A stretch of DNA of 6,160 nucleotides from positions 1-6,160 of the forward strand of contig QMNM01000096.1 of assembly GCA_003647765.1 (NCBI GenBank). The letters run 5' to 3'. Every line of letters starts with the position of its first letter. Within the stretch, counting starts at the first letter, position 1. The notes under the pieces were generated by a model. That model ran no database searches, was not told where the DNA came from, and was given only the letters and a program-made list of their open reading frames with translations. The translations under genes were made by a program, and so were the position numbers. This document shows positions 5,934-6,160 of the stretch, piece after piece. This stretch comes from Candidatus Cloacimonadota bacterium (GTDB taxonomy: Bacteria > Cloacimonadota > Cloacimonadia > JGIOTU-2 > B8-G9).

Positions 5934-6160
5934 TCAAGGAACTATTGTATTAGTTCCATTTCCTTTTTCCAATTTATCTGCTTACAAGGTTCGTCCAGTG
6001 CTTATATTATTATCTAATAAATATAATCAAACTCATAATGATTGCATTGTTTGCGGCATAACCACCACACTCAGATTAGATGACTATTCAATTATTATTG
6101 ATGAAAATAATGTGATTAATCATAAACTAAAGCATAAAAGTAGAATAAAAGTTGACGCAA
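5920..6160 (+). CDS. MazF/PemK-family endoribonuclease toxin, 3' end outside window
   Basis: The 80 visible residues match the N-terminal two-thirds of the MazF/PemK fold, a ribosome-independent mRNA interferase. Signatures are QGTIVLVPFPFSNL at 6-19, KVRPVLIL at 23-30 with the catalytic-position R25, and CIVCGITT at 42-49 with T48, then SRIKVD near 74-79. R25 and T48 correspond to the active-site Arg and Thr of this family, so the toxin is probably active if the rest is intact. ATG 5920 lies inside the antitoxin gene; GAGGT at 5910-5914, 5 bases upstream, supports it. About 30 residues should follow beyond the window. It is the second gene of a two-gene operon, the usual order for this class. 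Confidence 0.92.
   Translation, partial: MNIYNQGTIVLVPFPFSNLSAYKVRPVLILLSNKYNQTHNDCIVCGITTTLRLDDYSIIIDENNVINHKLKHKSRIKVDA

Overview
This is an AT-rich bacterial chromosomal segment. Five genes run leftward on the minus strand, and a toxin-antitoxin pair runs rightward at the right edge. A Sec-type lipoprotein with a coiled coil and an alanine at position +2 points to a diderm (outer-membrane) bacterium. Clear Shine-Dalgarno sites precede several genes, which argues against Bacteroidetes. Small tandem repeats sit at gene junctions, and one runs into a coding end. I cannot assign a phylum from this window; an uncultured diderm lineage is my guess only.

Minus strand, in transcription order. First comes an 81-residue coiled-coil lipoprotein (5191-4946), followed 13 bases later by a secreted coiled-coil protein with two C-terminal LysM-like modules (4932-4045). 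These two form one envelope operon that ends at a hairpin (4026-3988). Next is a predicted promoter (3929-3900), then pgpH, a 7TM-HD cyclic-di-AMP phosphodiesterase (3822-1660). It is followed by ybeY, the rRNA-maturation endoribonuclease (1479-1000), and a terminator hairpin (990-961). Last is a CNNM/CorC-type membrane protein with CBS domains (886 to beyond the left edge). The pgpH-ybeY-corC order is a common bacterial housekeeping cluster; phoH, often upstream, is not seen here.

Bases 5192-5723 hold no gene I can support. They are rich in short inverted and direct repeats, including several copies of a TGTCAAATTT-type motif. A 14-base form of this motif also lies 27-28 bases upstream of the start codons of both the lipoprotein and the CNNM/CorC gene.

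Right edge, plus strand: a 69-residue antitoxin-like protein (5724-5933) overlaps by 14 bases a MazF/PemK-type endoribonuclease toxin (5920 to beyond the window).

Nothing here is a clear new defence or metabolic system. The most unusual material is the repeat content of the gene junctions, the shared upstream 14-mer, and the uncharacterised lipoprotein/LysM pair.
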